Notes under the pieces: generated by a model
What the model was told of the DNA's origin: nothing
Databases searched by the model: none
What the model saw: only the letters and a program-made list of their open reading frames with translations
Part shown: piece after piece, positions 36,155-47,400 of the stretch
Numbering within the stretch: position 1 is the stretch's first letter
How the letters are laid out: the number at the start of each line of letters is the position of its first letter
Translations under genes and position numbers: made by a program
Source of the DNA: Brachionus manjavacas
Taxonomy: Eukaryota > Rotifera > Eurotatoria > Ploima > Brachionidae
Length of the DNA: 64,000 nucleotides
Assembly (NCBI GenBank): GCA_019054805.1
Contig: JAHQIY010000010.1
Location: forward strand, 1,161,501 to 1,225,500
Reading direction: 5' to 3'

Positions 36155-37043
36155 AATGTTCGCCTTAATCAAGCATCAAAATTAATTTTCAGTTAAAAAT
36201 CAGTTGAAAAAAAACTTATTAAATTTTTGCTTATTATTAACTTAAAATTATTTGAAAAATTAAAAAACTATCATTTAATAATTCAATAAATTTTGATGTT
36301 TTAAAAAAATTTTTCATCGATTATAGATGAAATGGTTCTTGTAAAATGGTAAATGTGAATCTAGATGAAATGGTTCTTTAACTCATTAATGATTCATCTA
36401 TCAATTTTCATCGATTAATCATCGTTTTCTTTGTGACTGGGTTTTTCTCGATAAACAAAATAAAGTCTTAGTAATTCAAATCATTATATTTTTCCTTCAC
36501 TAGGAAAGTTTAACGATTTTTGAAAAAACTTTTGATTATTTTTACTCTTTATTTATCAAGCATTATCTTATTGACGAACACAGAGTCTGATTTTTTATTT
36601 TAAGTGGAATTTAAATAATAATTATCTTTGTTCGTATTGAATAAAAAAAAATATTTGTTCTTCTGAGCTGACATAGAGCAACTAATCTTAATCAAATTGA
36701 CAATCTTTTGCCATTTTCTGACATAGTTCAAAGACTGTGTTTGTAGAGTATTTAAGTGTCATGTTCGATCAAAATTGGAGATTTCCTAATGAACAATGAA
36801 GAACATAATTGAATGTATACTAAAATATGACACCCAGTGTATTGAATTGTATGCAGGTTCTTTATTTAGACAATGACTAATTTTAAATATTTTTTACCGT
36901 AAAAAAATAATAACATGATGCAAAAATAATTTATTTTAAAAATTAAAAATTAAAAATTTAATATTAATTAAATTAATCAATAAAAGGAAAAAGATAAAGG
37001 ATGTTTAAGCCAATTTTTCTCTGCTTAGAATTTTTTTTAAACT
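36155..37043. other. AT-rich intergenic DNA with a short local repeat
   Basis: The word TAGATGAAATGGTTCTT occurs twice (about 36326 and 36363), flanked by TCATCGATTA in inverted positions, forming a weak local palindrome. No gene recognised. The right end is the 3' flank of the protease gene. Confidence 0.45.
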
Positions 37044-39867
37044 TTAAGCTTTGTTCTTGTTCTTATTCTTGTTCTTGTTCTTGTTCTTATTCTTGTTCTT
37101 GTTCTTATTCTTGTTCTTGTTCTTATTCTTGTTCTTGTTCTTATTTTTGTCCTTTCCCTTTCCTTTCTCTTTACTTTTTTCTTTTGATTCTTTTGATTCT
37201 TTGGATTCTGTAGATTCTTTACTTTTATCTTCACTTGAGTTTTCTTCTGAGCTAGAAGGTGTCGTTGTACCTAAATTTAATGTTGTGGTTTGTGTAGTGG
37301 TTGTGGTTGGTGTAGTGGTTGTGGTTGGTGTAGTGGTTGTGGTTGTGGTTGGTGTAGTGGTTGTGGTTGGTGTAGTGGTTGTGGTTGTGGTTGGTGTAGT
37401 GGTTGTGGTTGTTGTTGGTGTAGTGGTTGTGGTTGGTGTAGTGGTTGTGGTTGTGGTTGGTGTAGTGGTTGTGGTTGTTGTTGGTGTAGTGGTTGTGGTT
37501 GTTGTTGGTGTAGTGGTTGTGGTTGGTGTAGTGGTAGTGGTTGTGGTTGTGGTTGGTGTAGTGGTTGTGGTTGTGGTTGTGGTTTGTGTAGTGGTTGTGG
37601 TTGTAGTTGTGGTTGGTGTAGTGGTTGTGGTTGTGGTTGTGGTTGTAGTTGTGGTTGGTGTAGTGGTTGTGGTTGTGATTGTGGAATCTAATTGTGATTG
37701 ACAAAGGCCTTGTTGACAAGTCTTTTCCACGAAAATATAAAGTAAAATTTGAATTCAAAAGTATTTTAAATTAAATACCAGATCTGTACCACAAGTTGAT
37801 CCTTCTACAGCAGGACCTCGCGAAAAACAACTTGAATCACTATCAGTTATCCTACAATAAAGAAACGAGCAGACATCTGGTGCATTTATTGCACATGAAG
37901 ATGCACTCGGGCCATACATCATTTTACACTGTTCATCCAATGGCCAAATTTGCCCAGTCAATTGATAATTGCCATTCTGCACATAATCTGGAACTGTTGC
38001 TGAATTTATCAAGCATGATCCCTGTAGGGAATTTTCACTAATTTTTTTATTTAATCAAGAGAATTTTTTCTTAAAATATTAAAAGAATTTTACCCATTAT
38101 TAACTAATAAAAGTTGTTTAAAATAATCGATTGAACAACTAGAAAATCGTTGAATATTAGATATTTTTGAAAATGACAAGAATGGAGCCATTATATTTTG
38201 TTCAGAAGTAGGACATGTATTACCGCTACCGTCATGCCTAGAGCCAAGATTATGGCCAATTTCATGAGCAATCACCTTTTTAATTTTTAGCCAAGTTAAA
38301 TTGAGCTATGCATCAAAATTTTCTTACATATAAATTCCAAAAGCCTCCTGTTTCTTCAGAAACTGAATATTTAAAACCAGCGCTACAAACAGAATCCAGC
38401 CATGCGACACCTATTACCGAAGTTCTAGCTGAAGGTAGAGCAGATGTGTCGTCACTCCACAAGTCTTTGCTAATAAATGTAAAAAAAATTTAAAATTGTT
38501 TTCTAGCTTTTTCTTTTTTTTACTTAAAGACGCCAATTACATGATCAAATTCAAATGTCAATCCTTGCCTATCAACAAAACTTTGCAACTCATATAAAGT
38601 TGATCTGGTCAGAATTACTTCTTTTCCATCATAAACTTCATTACCTGCCTCACCTACAATATTCACATCTGTCCAAGTTGATTCTGCAGGATCCTGAAAA
38701 TTAATAGATAAATTTTTATTTTCTTTGGAAAAAAAAATTTACAGTAATTATAAGAATATTAATCAATCTGATTCTTAGTCTTAGATCCGGGTCACTTTCA
38801 AGAGATCTTTGGTATTTATCATCTACCTTAGATAATTAAAAAATAAAAATTGAACCAAAATTTATAAATTAATTACTCCATTGAAAGTGTGCGCATAATA
38901 TGTTCTTATATGCTCAAAAATAGCAGTATCATCAGTCGTTTGAAGATAGGCCTTGTGATCTTCATACACAGTCGGATCGACGACCAAAAGAGTTTCTACT
39001 TCCATGGCTAATGGGTTTCCATTGACAGCTCTTTTTCGCTTATGACTTCTAAAGAATCGGAAAATATCAGTACAGTATTTTTTTTTTTAATTTAATTTTA
39101 TTAATTTATTAAAACTTACGTTGTTATTTGTCTCGATTTATGTGGTGGAATTAGCCCATCATCAGAAAAATCAATGCCATTTCTTTTTTAGATAAACAAA
39201 TTTTTTAAGATAATTTATAAATATATTTTTTTTTAATTTACTCATTCATTATTTCTCCTAATTTTGAACCTTTTTTTAAATTTAATTAGTTAATAAAATG
39301 TCAACGTTAAAAAAAATAAAAACCTCCGTTAGATGATTTTATATTTCTTTTTAAATTCGAATTGTCCCTTTTGTGCAAAATATGGCTGTTTTTACCATTT
39401 TCTTGCTTTAAAGATGGAAGCAATTCAACATGACCGTTTTCACTTTCAAAAAATCTCGCATACTTTAAATAAATTATTTTTTAGATTTATTAACAAAATA
39501 ATTAGAAATTATTAATTGTTACAGTTTTTATTTGTCCATTTCGTTTGAACAAAGTAGCAAATCCTTTGCCGGATTTTTCTCTGTATGTCTGGTGGTCAGA
39601 ATTTGATTCAAAATCAATTCTCTGTATCTTTCCATTTTTTAGGTGAGAAACAGGGGGGATCAGATAATCATCGACCATGTTAAATGATCCGCTAATATTT
39701 TTTCCATATTGATTAAGGTCAATTGAGAAAGAACTAGGAAAGACATTGCTGCCTTTAATATCTTCTAGTCTTAAATCCTCTATTTCAGAAATGTATCTCT
39801 CATCTCTTGATGGAAAGCTTAAACAGATTCCAATTTGGAACAGCAATAAAACAGTCAGTTTATTCAT
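37044..39867 (-). CDS. Secreted ADAMTS-like zinc metalloprotease with low-complexity tail
   Basis: Eleven exons on the minus strand give about 744 residues: 39867-39523, 39462-39324, 39269-39242, 39182-39120, 39048-38877, 38826-38743, 38693-38524, 38469-38328, 38275-38105, 38021-37779 and 37721-37044. All introns are GT-AG, 49-83 bp, with phases that agree; only the exon 9/10 junction is uncertain. A signal peptide (1-17) precedes a propeptide ending at a furin-type KRKR (195-198). The reprolysin (M12B) domain follows, with [12 protein letters not shown] at 385-396 (zinc His385, 389, 395; catalytic Glu386) and a Met-turn NIMAP. A Cys-rich ADAMTS-type region (DEQCKMMYG ... CSFLYC ... GSTCGTD ... 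CQQGLCQ) comes next. No thrombospondin repeat is present; instead there is a Thr/Pro mucin-like stretch, then Ser/Glu/Lys and Asn-Lys repeats to the end. It is likely an extracellular protease. Confidence 0.9.
37051..37690. repeat. Coding microsatellites in the protease tail
   Basis: On the plus strand 37053-37145 is a GTTCTT/ATTCTT hexamer array that encodes the Asn-Lys repeat on the minus strand. At 37285-37680 there is a TGTGGTTGTGGTTG-type array with TGTAGTGG interspersed every 24-36 bases, encoding runs of six or more Thr separated by Pro. Neighbouring units are nearly identical, so length change by slippage is expected. Confidence 0.85.
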
Positions 39868-40633
39868 AACTTAGTTTTTAGAATGATAGATAAACAAAAA
39901 CAAAAATTTGTTTATATAATGTTGGTCTGGTTGAGTAGGAGAATCAATTTTACACTTGATAAAATTCAACAATAAAGAGATACATGTCGATTTTATTCAT
40001 ATTATAATTGTTTTAGAATTTTGAATTCAATTTAAAAATTTATTTTTAATAACTATTACCAAGTTTAATCATTATTTTATTAAGGTAAATTCATGACTGA
40101 AGACATTCCATTAAATTTTGGTAAATTTGAGATTTTTTGGTAAAATTTAAAAATTAACAAGAGTCATGCATTAGACAATTAATTTTCCGCAAATTTATTC
40201 ATTAATTAGACACTCATTGAATACCTTGATTGTCTATAGACAAAATATAACCCACTAAATAAACATTATTTGAAATCGTTCTAGCACTTTGTTAGACCAA
40301 AATATTTAAAAATTTATACAAAAATCAGTTAATTACTTTTTTTTAATTTTGAAATGTTTTTTAAAAGCATGAGAATTCTTGTCTAGAAATTAAAGTCAAT
40401 TTTAGCAAATTAAAGAGTAAAATAAAGTGCGACGAAAAATTTTAAGTGAATCTCACAGAAACCTGAAAAATGAAAATGAAAGATTTCATAAACCAAAAAA
40501 TTAAATTTTTATTTCAATGCAAAATCAAGCTACCCTTCACATATATTAATATCTTGGCTTAAGATAGTTAATCTATTTAAACCAAAACTGTCGTTAAATT
40601 TAAAATTTATTAAATTGATTTAAATTTAATTTA
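39868..40633. other. AT-rich upstream flank of the protease gene
   Basis: Would contain its promoter. No other feature recognised. Confidence 0.5.
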
Positions 40634-41058
40634 CCGCACTCTTTTGATTTTAAACGCTGCAACAAAACCAGAAAATTCAGTTTTAGCACCTGAACTAAGT
40701 ACCAAATCGGCCATGTTACAGTATTTTAAAATTATGTTTATGAATTTTCGTTATATAATGCTGCATTAAATCAAATTATTTGACAAAAATATTGAAATTG
40801 AAAAACTTGATTTTTTTATAGATTTTTTTTTAAAATATGGTTTTAGTACAGCATTTAATTTAAAAAAGTTTAAACATTTTATTATATTTTAATTATTTCT
40901 GTAAATTCTTTGATTTCTTTTTCAAATATATGATTTAATTCAATCTAATATATGATAAAATCATAAATGGAGCAGGTCTTCAATTTAAAAATTGTAAAAC
41001 ATGGGCGATTTGGTACTTTTCGTGTTTTGTTGCAGCGTTTAAAAACAAGAGAATACGG
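40634..41058. mobile_element. MITE with about 100-bp terminal inverted repeats and TA flanks
   Basis: Left end CCGCACTCTTTTGATTTTAA, right end (reverse complement) CCGTATTCTCTTGTTTTTAA. Both continue into ACGCTGCAACAAAAC, and further in share AGTACCAAATCG-CCATGTT. A TA dinucleotide flanks each end (40632-40633, 41059-41060), as in Tc1/mariner-type insertions. The element is about 425 bp and non-coding. Its CCG start and TA flank match the element at 47199-47790, though the interiors differ. Confidence 0.72.
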
Positions 41059-41115
41059 TATTATAAAAATTGTTTCCGTAAATTGAATTTATCCTTTTTT
41101 CTTTTCTTTTTTATT

Positions 41116-41160
41116 TATTCTGAAGTAGCATTAGCTTGGTACAGATAAACAAATGAATAA
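41116..41160 (+). repeat. LINE-type 3' tail motif
   Basis: TTCTGAAGTAGCATTAGCTT followed by GGTACAGATAAACAAATGAATAAA, a variant of the tail that ends the LINE at 61412-61456. Its body is not recognisable; the MITE at 40634-41058 lies just upstream. Confidence 0.6.
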
Positions 41161-41197
41161 AATGAATCAGCTAAAAAATTCAATATATTTATGGTTT

Positions 41198-41690
41198 AAT
41201 TTTTTGTGTTTGAATTACAAAATGTATCTAATGTTGAATTAACATTGAAAACTGCGATGTTTCAAATATTTTTCTCGGTTTCAAATAATAAATAATTTCA
41301 AGTTAATATTGCAAACATGACAAACTTTTTTTTTTATAAATTTTGACTTTGGGTTTGTGATATGATGATCCTTAAGATAATATTTGTAGTTAAAAGAACT
41401 ATCTATGCTCTGTTTTCCATTTTTCATAAAATAAGTATTTGTTTATATGCACCAAAAGAAAGTAAAATTATCACTAAAGTCAAAATTTTATAAGAAGTAA
41501 ACAAAGTTTTTCGGTTCTAGTCGCTTAGGTAAACTATGGTTCACCTGACTGACTAGATCCAGTTTTTTAATGATCGAATATATAATTCATTTTTTATTTT
41601 ATTTTATAATATTTAACTTTATTTTTAGTTTTTTCACATGTTTTTATTCTGAAGAAGCATTTGCTCGGTAAAAAATAAAGATAAAAATTG
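41198..41690 (+). repeat. Non-autonomous repeat ending in the LINE-type tail
   Basis: Begins TATGGTTTAATTTTTTGTGT and follows the 11979-11000 repeat over several hundred bases. Shared blocks include the TGATATGATGATCCTTAAGA block, TAGTTCAC-type and GACTAGATCC blocks. It ends with TTCTGAAGAAGCATTTGCTC and an A-rich tail at 41645-41690. Non-coding. The shared tail suggests mobilisation by the LINE family seen at 58-64 kb. Confidence 0.6.
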
Positions 41691-41699
41691 TTTAAAAAT

Positions 41700-41948
41700 T
41701 AAAAATATTCTAGATGGTTTTTCTTTGCTTTCCATCCGTAGTGCGTAGCCCAGACATCTTAGCTGTCGTGAACGAATGGTTTCCATGAGCGTGAGTCTAT
41801 TTACTTGTTTGTATCGCTTGATAATGAGCTTTCGACGATTGCAATCAGTCGCTAGGTCGTTTTTTTTTGTTGCTTCATTTGCAGTATCATGATCTATGAA
41901 TCGCATCAATAAAGAAGAAAAGATAAGACCGAGGCCTCGAAAATGCAA
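41700..41948 (-). mobile_element. Short LINE C-terminal remnant
   Basis: The minus strand contains RLTLMETIRSRQLRCLGYAL followed by RMESKEKPSR, matching the I-x-R-R-L-R-W-L-G-H-x-x-R-M block common after the RT domain of LINEs. Only about 60 codons are recognisable. Confidence 0.5.
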
Positions 41949-41949
41949 A

Positions 41950-44435
41950 TTAATTTTACTTAAATGTATTAATTCGATCCAATTACTGCAAATATTCTGA
42001 AATGTAATGTATATACATAATGTGGATTTATTTTTATGGAATTTTAATGTAAAGCCTGGAAGCTTTTCACTGGAAAATTATACAGTTTTTTCATCATATA
42101 AAATTCAAAATGTGACATAAAATCCAATCTCAAATATAAGATATAATCTAAAAATCTTTTTTTTAAATAAAATTTCTTAAATTTGTTAATTCCAATTTAT
42201 ATTCTAATTCTTTTTTGTTTAATCTATTATTTTTCACGCATTTTATTTTTGCTTTTTATTTCATTAATTTTGAAATTTTGTTTATAAATTTTTTTAATCT
42301 TTAGCCCAACAAGATTCTGAAAATAAATAATTTAGGGAGAAAGAATGATAAATAATTAATTTAATAATCAAACTTAATGATATTTAATTTCATTTTGATA
42401 AAAGAACATACATTAATCATCAAGTGTAATATTTTAAAGAGTGCAAATGTAGAGTGACTAATTTGGTTGAGAAAGAGTAAAACTTTAAAATTTAGAATGT
42501 AGCTTTTTCTGGTTTTTGGTAAATTGATTTTATCATTTATTTATTTAAAAATTAAAAGTCTGATTGTTAATTTATTTTTATCGTCTTAAAAAATTCTACA
42601 GTAAAAAGGTAAAGAAATAACTCGAACTTATAAATGACACATGGCATCATTTCATAAATCAAAACTCCCAGTTTTTTTTCAATAAAAGAATTTTCATGTA
42701 AATTTTGATACAAGTTCAAAAATTTTTTAAAATAATTTTTTTTTATTTTTAAAAATACTTTGGATTTAACAGAGTAAGATAATTCTATTAAGAAATAACA
42801 GTTTATTTCTTTATTAAAACTTGGTTTGATTATCTTGAGCATCAAAAATTTATCATAAACTTCAAAATGCCGAAGTGTCTACTGAAATAAATTATGATAT
42901 TAATTTTTTCTATTGAAAATTACTTTTTGATAGCGATTTATTATTCAGGAATGTAAATATTTTGTTTTTAAACAGGTAAAATATGCTTTCAAATATGTTT
43001 CTCATAACCACATACTAACAATAAGTAAAAAACTTTTTCAATTCACAGCTCAATAATCAAATCAAATTATTTGGTATTAAAGTGAACGAACCGCAGCTTG
43101 ATAAAGTCATTGAATATGTATTTTCACAAATTTAGATTTTTAAGATTATTTCTACTCATTTAAAACTTTAAAATATTAATTAAGAATTAAAATTTTTTTC
43201 ATTTATAAAATAGTTCAAGATTATCCCATAGTGCGTCCGATATGGGCATATAATCTCCCAAAAATTAATCTAAAAAGGAAGTAAGTTACAAAATAAAATA
43301 AATCAGCTAAATAGTAATTTTCCAATATTTAAGTCTTAATCGAAACTTCTGTTTCATTACAACTGAGGACAAGAAGGCCTTAGGGTATGGGCCATTCAAA
43401 AAAAATATTTTAGAAAAGATCTTACCATTTTTGATATCAAGATGAAATTAAACACGAAATTTTTAGATTTTCATCATTTTATCTTTAAGAGATCACAGCT
43501 TTTTATCTTTTTGAAATTTTGGACAACCTTTTTTGACCACCCATTATTAAATATTTGGCATTTTATTTTCCAGAAAAAATAAATATAAGAAATAGCTTTA
43601 AGATTTTATGTTTATTCTAATTTGATTTCAAAATTAATTCTAAGCTTTAATAAACATCTTGTAAATAATTAATTCTTCTTAAAAATCTTGATCGTAAAAC
43701 AATAAAAAATTTTGTTATATTAAATGATAAGCTTTTTAAAAAGGTTCCTAGTTAATTACTTTTAAAAACTGTTTAAGGGTGTTAGAAATTTAACAAATTT
43801 TTTTAAAAATATTTAGGCAAATAATTAATTTAAATTTCTGCTAATAAGCAGTCATCTTTTAATTTAAACATCACGAAGCAAGCACTCAATAATCAAAAGA
43901 CTGATATTGAATAGGCACTAAAGATTCCTTATTTAATTAATTTCTTAACTAAATTATTGTCATTTTAGAATGTAAACTTCTGCGATTATAGAATTTGGTG
44001 TTATAAAAAAATAATGGAACAACCAAACGCTCAAGATGGGAAGAATAATCAGTGTTTACTTTGTGCCGGATTTTAATCCAGTTTTTAAAAACAAATTTTT
44101 TAAATAAATATTAAAAGTAAATTAAAGCTGTTTTCAATGTTTTCATTGAATTGAAACTCAATTACTTTTTAAATCATAAAATTAAACCAGATAATCAAGC
44201 AAAAACAATTTTCAAATATTTTTTGTATGCTCAAAAACAACACTCTCAAAGGTAGGTCTATTAAAAAACCTAGAATTTAAAAAACTAGTTACAAATTTGA
44301 TGAAATTATTTTAGAAGCTAGCTTAGCTTGGAAAACATTAAATTCATTAATCATAATGATATACTTAACCGATCTTATTTATTTTTGATCATTTTTAAAC
44401 TTGTCAAAATATAAAAATTTGATTTTTCAAAATAG
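41950..44435. other. AT-rich intergenic DNA upstream of the otopetrin gene
   Basis: A repeat of about 90 bases at 42785-42875 (TTGATTATCTTGAGCATCAA and neighbours) recurs at 51060-51145. An ATG at 44014 opens a 20-codon frame (MEQPNAQDGKNNQCLLC) that could be part of an upstream otopetrin exon, but its donor is weak. Otherwise nothing recognised. Confidence 0.4.
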
Positions 44436-44443
44436 GCTTACCA

Positions 44444-47400
44444 ATGCATGGAATCACAATTGTTCAGGAAGAAGAGACGCCAGCCGATTTGTTTAAGAGC
44501 CAAGAATTAACGCTGAAGAAAAACTACAGAGCTCATAAGTATCGCATTGTGAGCATTACCTATGCAGTTTTCACTTGTCTTTTTGGAATTGTTTTGTCCA
44601 CCATTGAGCCATTCAAAGCTTGTAAATAGACTCTAGAAAAATTTGATGCTGAGTTTTTTTTTCTTTTTCAAAGGTTCAAAATGCGAGTATGATATCAAAA
44701 TGTTCATTGAGATATTCTTTATATTTATGCAGTCGGTGTCTATTATGTGGATAATATTTATGTTTTTTCTTATAGTAATTGCTAAGCAGCAGCAAAAAAT
44801 AGCTATCAAACATCCAGCTGGTTACAATAGACGAGTCTCAACAAACTTTAAGTCTTCTCATTTTGCTGGCTTAAAAGTAAGTGCTTTTTAGTATTTTATC
44901 TGAAGAGTATTTAAGACTCATTTGAAAATGTTCTAAAAATTCCATGTTTTAAGATAAAAGTGAAATATTATCAAGGTAAAAATTGAACAAGATTTTGGGT
45001 TTTTTTTAATTTTCTTCGAAAGTCCCAAAATATTTTTAAAATTACAAATTTTATAATTAATCCAAAATAGTTGAACCTTGAAAATCTGTCTTCATATTTT
45101 TATTTTTGCTATGAATTTGTCATTTTTAAATTAGAAAATATATTTTTTTTGACAAGAACTTAGACCTGGCATCACTCTCTCTTTCTCTTTCACTAGTCCT
45201 TTAATAGACAAATTAATAAGAATAGTTTTGGAAAAAAGTCCATACCCTAAGATTACAATTTATATTTATTGATATTAAATTATTTAATTTGTTAGTTTAT
45301 CTGTAGCGAGCTAAAACTCCGCCTGATCAAAAAAATCAAAAATAGATAAAGGTATATATAAAATAAAATCGAAGAAAAATTAAATTTTTAAAAATTTGAG
45401 AGAGAAAAAAGGAAAGTTTAAGGTACTAATTACACGAAGGAGTTTGATATCTTGATTCGAAACCTTCCTTATTCTCTTCCACCATTCTCACAACTAATTA
45501 AACAGGATGGCTCAATCCTTGCCTGATGTATCTCTCCTTCAGCTTGAAAAGTTGGTTTGAGAGTGCTAGTGGTCTAAGTTTATTGAAGACCATTTTATTT
45601 TAATCATTCATTCAATCATTCAAGTATAAAAAGAACTGCTGAGTTTTAAATGACTTTTATTCTATTGCTAGTTTCTGAGAATGTTAAGAACTTGTTAAGA
45701 TTTCATAAAATTAAACAATCTTTGGCATATTAAATATTAATAAAAAATATCTAAATTTTTCATTCTTTTATAACCAAAATATGCTAGAAAAATTACGGAA
45801 TCCACATAGTTGAATAAAACATATCTGAGCTTAGTTTTGACCCCATTCATAGGTGCCTTTACATTTTTAAAACAAAAAAAAATCTCAGCTTCAACTTAAT
45901 GCAAAGAATCAACTGCCACTCTGTTGTTGAGCATATTAATTTACCTTAAAAATTTAGTAAAACTTTAAAATTCAAAAATATTTTTGAAATTCTAAAGAGA
46001 AAAATCAAATTTAACTTTTAATTTAACTTTTAAATTAAAAAATGGGAAATTTAGAAAAGTACTGAATTTCCTATTCTTTAACTTTACTATCAAATAGAAG
46101 CGTTATTTATAATATTTTTTACATTTTAAAAAATAACATTTAAATTTTTTGATAAACAAAGGGCGAAAAAAAAGGTCTTTTGTCAAACTTGTTTAGAAAA
46201 AAAAAAGAAGAAAATGCTATCGACAAAAGCAACGACCATCAATCGTCAACAAGCTTGGTAAATATTATAGCTTCATCAGATGTGTCAAAATTTTACTTTA
46301 CATATGATTATGAAAATGGAACTGGTAAGAAAATAAAAAAAAATAGTTTGATTCTAAATTTTTTTTTTAAATGTATCGAGCTATCGCTCTTTCTGCAAAT
46401 AAATAGCTCAAATAGTAAAAAATTAAAATTTGATCAAAAATGATAAATCTGAACGTAGAACTTATATTTTCGAAATTTCAAAGCTTCATTTTTAAATATT
46501 AGATAGAAAAAATTTCAAGATTTTCTGGTATTTAAGTCATTCATTTTTTATTTTTCAAATTGATTTTCTGAAAAAAATAAAAAATTAGAATCAAACTTGT
46601 CATATTGAATTTAACATCATATTTTAATTCATCTCGATAAATTCTTGAAAATTCCAATAATTTCTCTCACCGCTAATGTTAAAAGACTTTTCACTAATTA
46701 AAAAAGGTAGAGGATTCAACTCACATAAAAAAAGTGAAAATTAAAATACATCACATAAATATGAAAATGAAAGTTGGACATATTGGAGCAGATAAAAAAA
46801 ACATAAAGTTAAGCATTATTTTTTGAAAAAGTTAAAAAAACATAAATTGTTTCTTCAATAGTGAAAAAAACATAAGTTGTTGATTCAACTGGTATAAAAA
46901 CATGAGTTTATTTTTCATCTGTTAACAGTATCGAAGGTCTTAGCTATCATGTAATGGGAAAGACATTGACTTACAAAACTTTCCAAATGACCAACCGTTC
47001 TAATTTGGTGTAGACATCAACGACGGCAGTGAAGAAACCCACTTTCATCTTGGCAGCAGTTACTTCTAAGCAGTTGTTGTCACACATCAAAATAGATTCA
47101 ATTTTCCATGTAGACTGTACTTAAAAAGTCATTAAGTACGGATTTCCTCTTATATTGTTTGGTGCGACAGATATTAAGCGTAAATTCTTTCCTATATACC
47201 GTAATGCCTTGCCCCCTAATGCATTGCACTTTAAACCAGAATTCTGGATTTTAATGCATGCATTTATCCCACTTTTTTTTCCAGATACGCTGCGACTATG
47301 AATGCTGCAGTAAATGTCAAAATTTTGGTATAAATCTCGCATTAAATATGTAAAAAGGGAAGCAATAATAAAAAAACTCTAGAAAAAGAAGCACTCTAGA

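Noticed and set aside
37044..37730. CRISPR-like or satellite array reading of the regular GTTGTGG repeats
   Set aside because: There are no spacers, and the repeat keeps the reading frame of a spliced gene; it is a coding microsatellite.
37051..37758. Several long frames with Val, Cys-Gly or Asn-His repeats
   Set aside because: Alternative-frame readings of the microsatellites encoding the Thr/Pro and Asn-Lys tails of the protease; only the minus-strand frame connects by splicing to the catalytic exons.
47121..47342. 73-codon minus-strand frame
   Set aside because: It lies within the inverted repeat arm of the nested MITE; the mirrored arm gives an equivalent reading, so no gene is supported.
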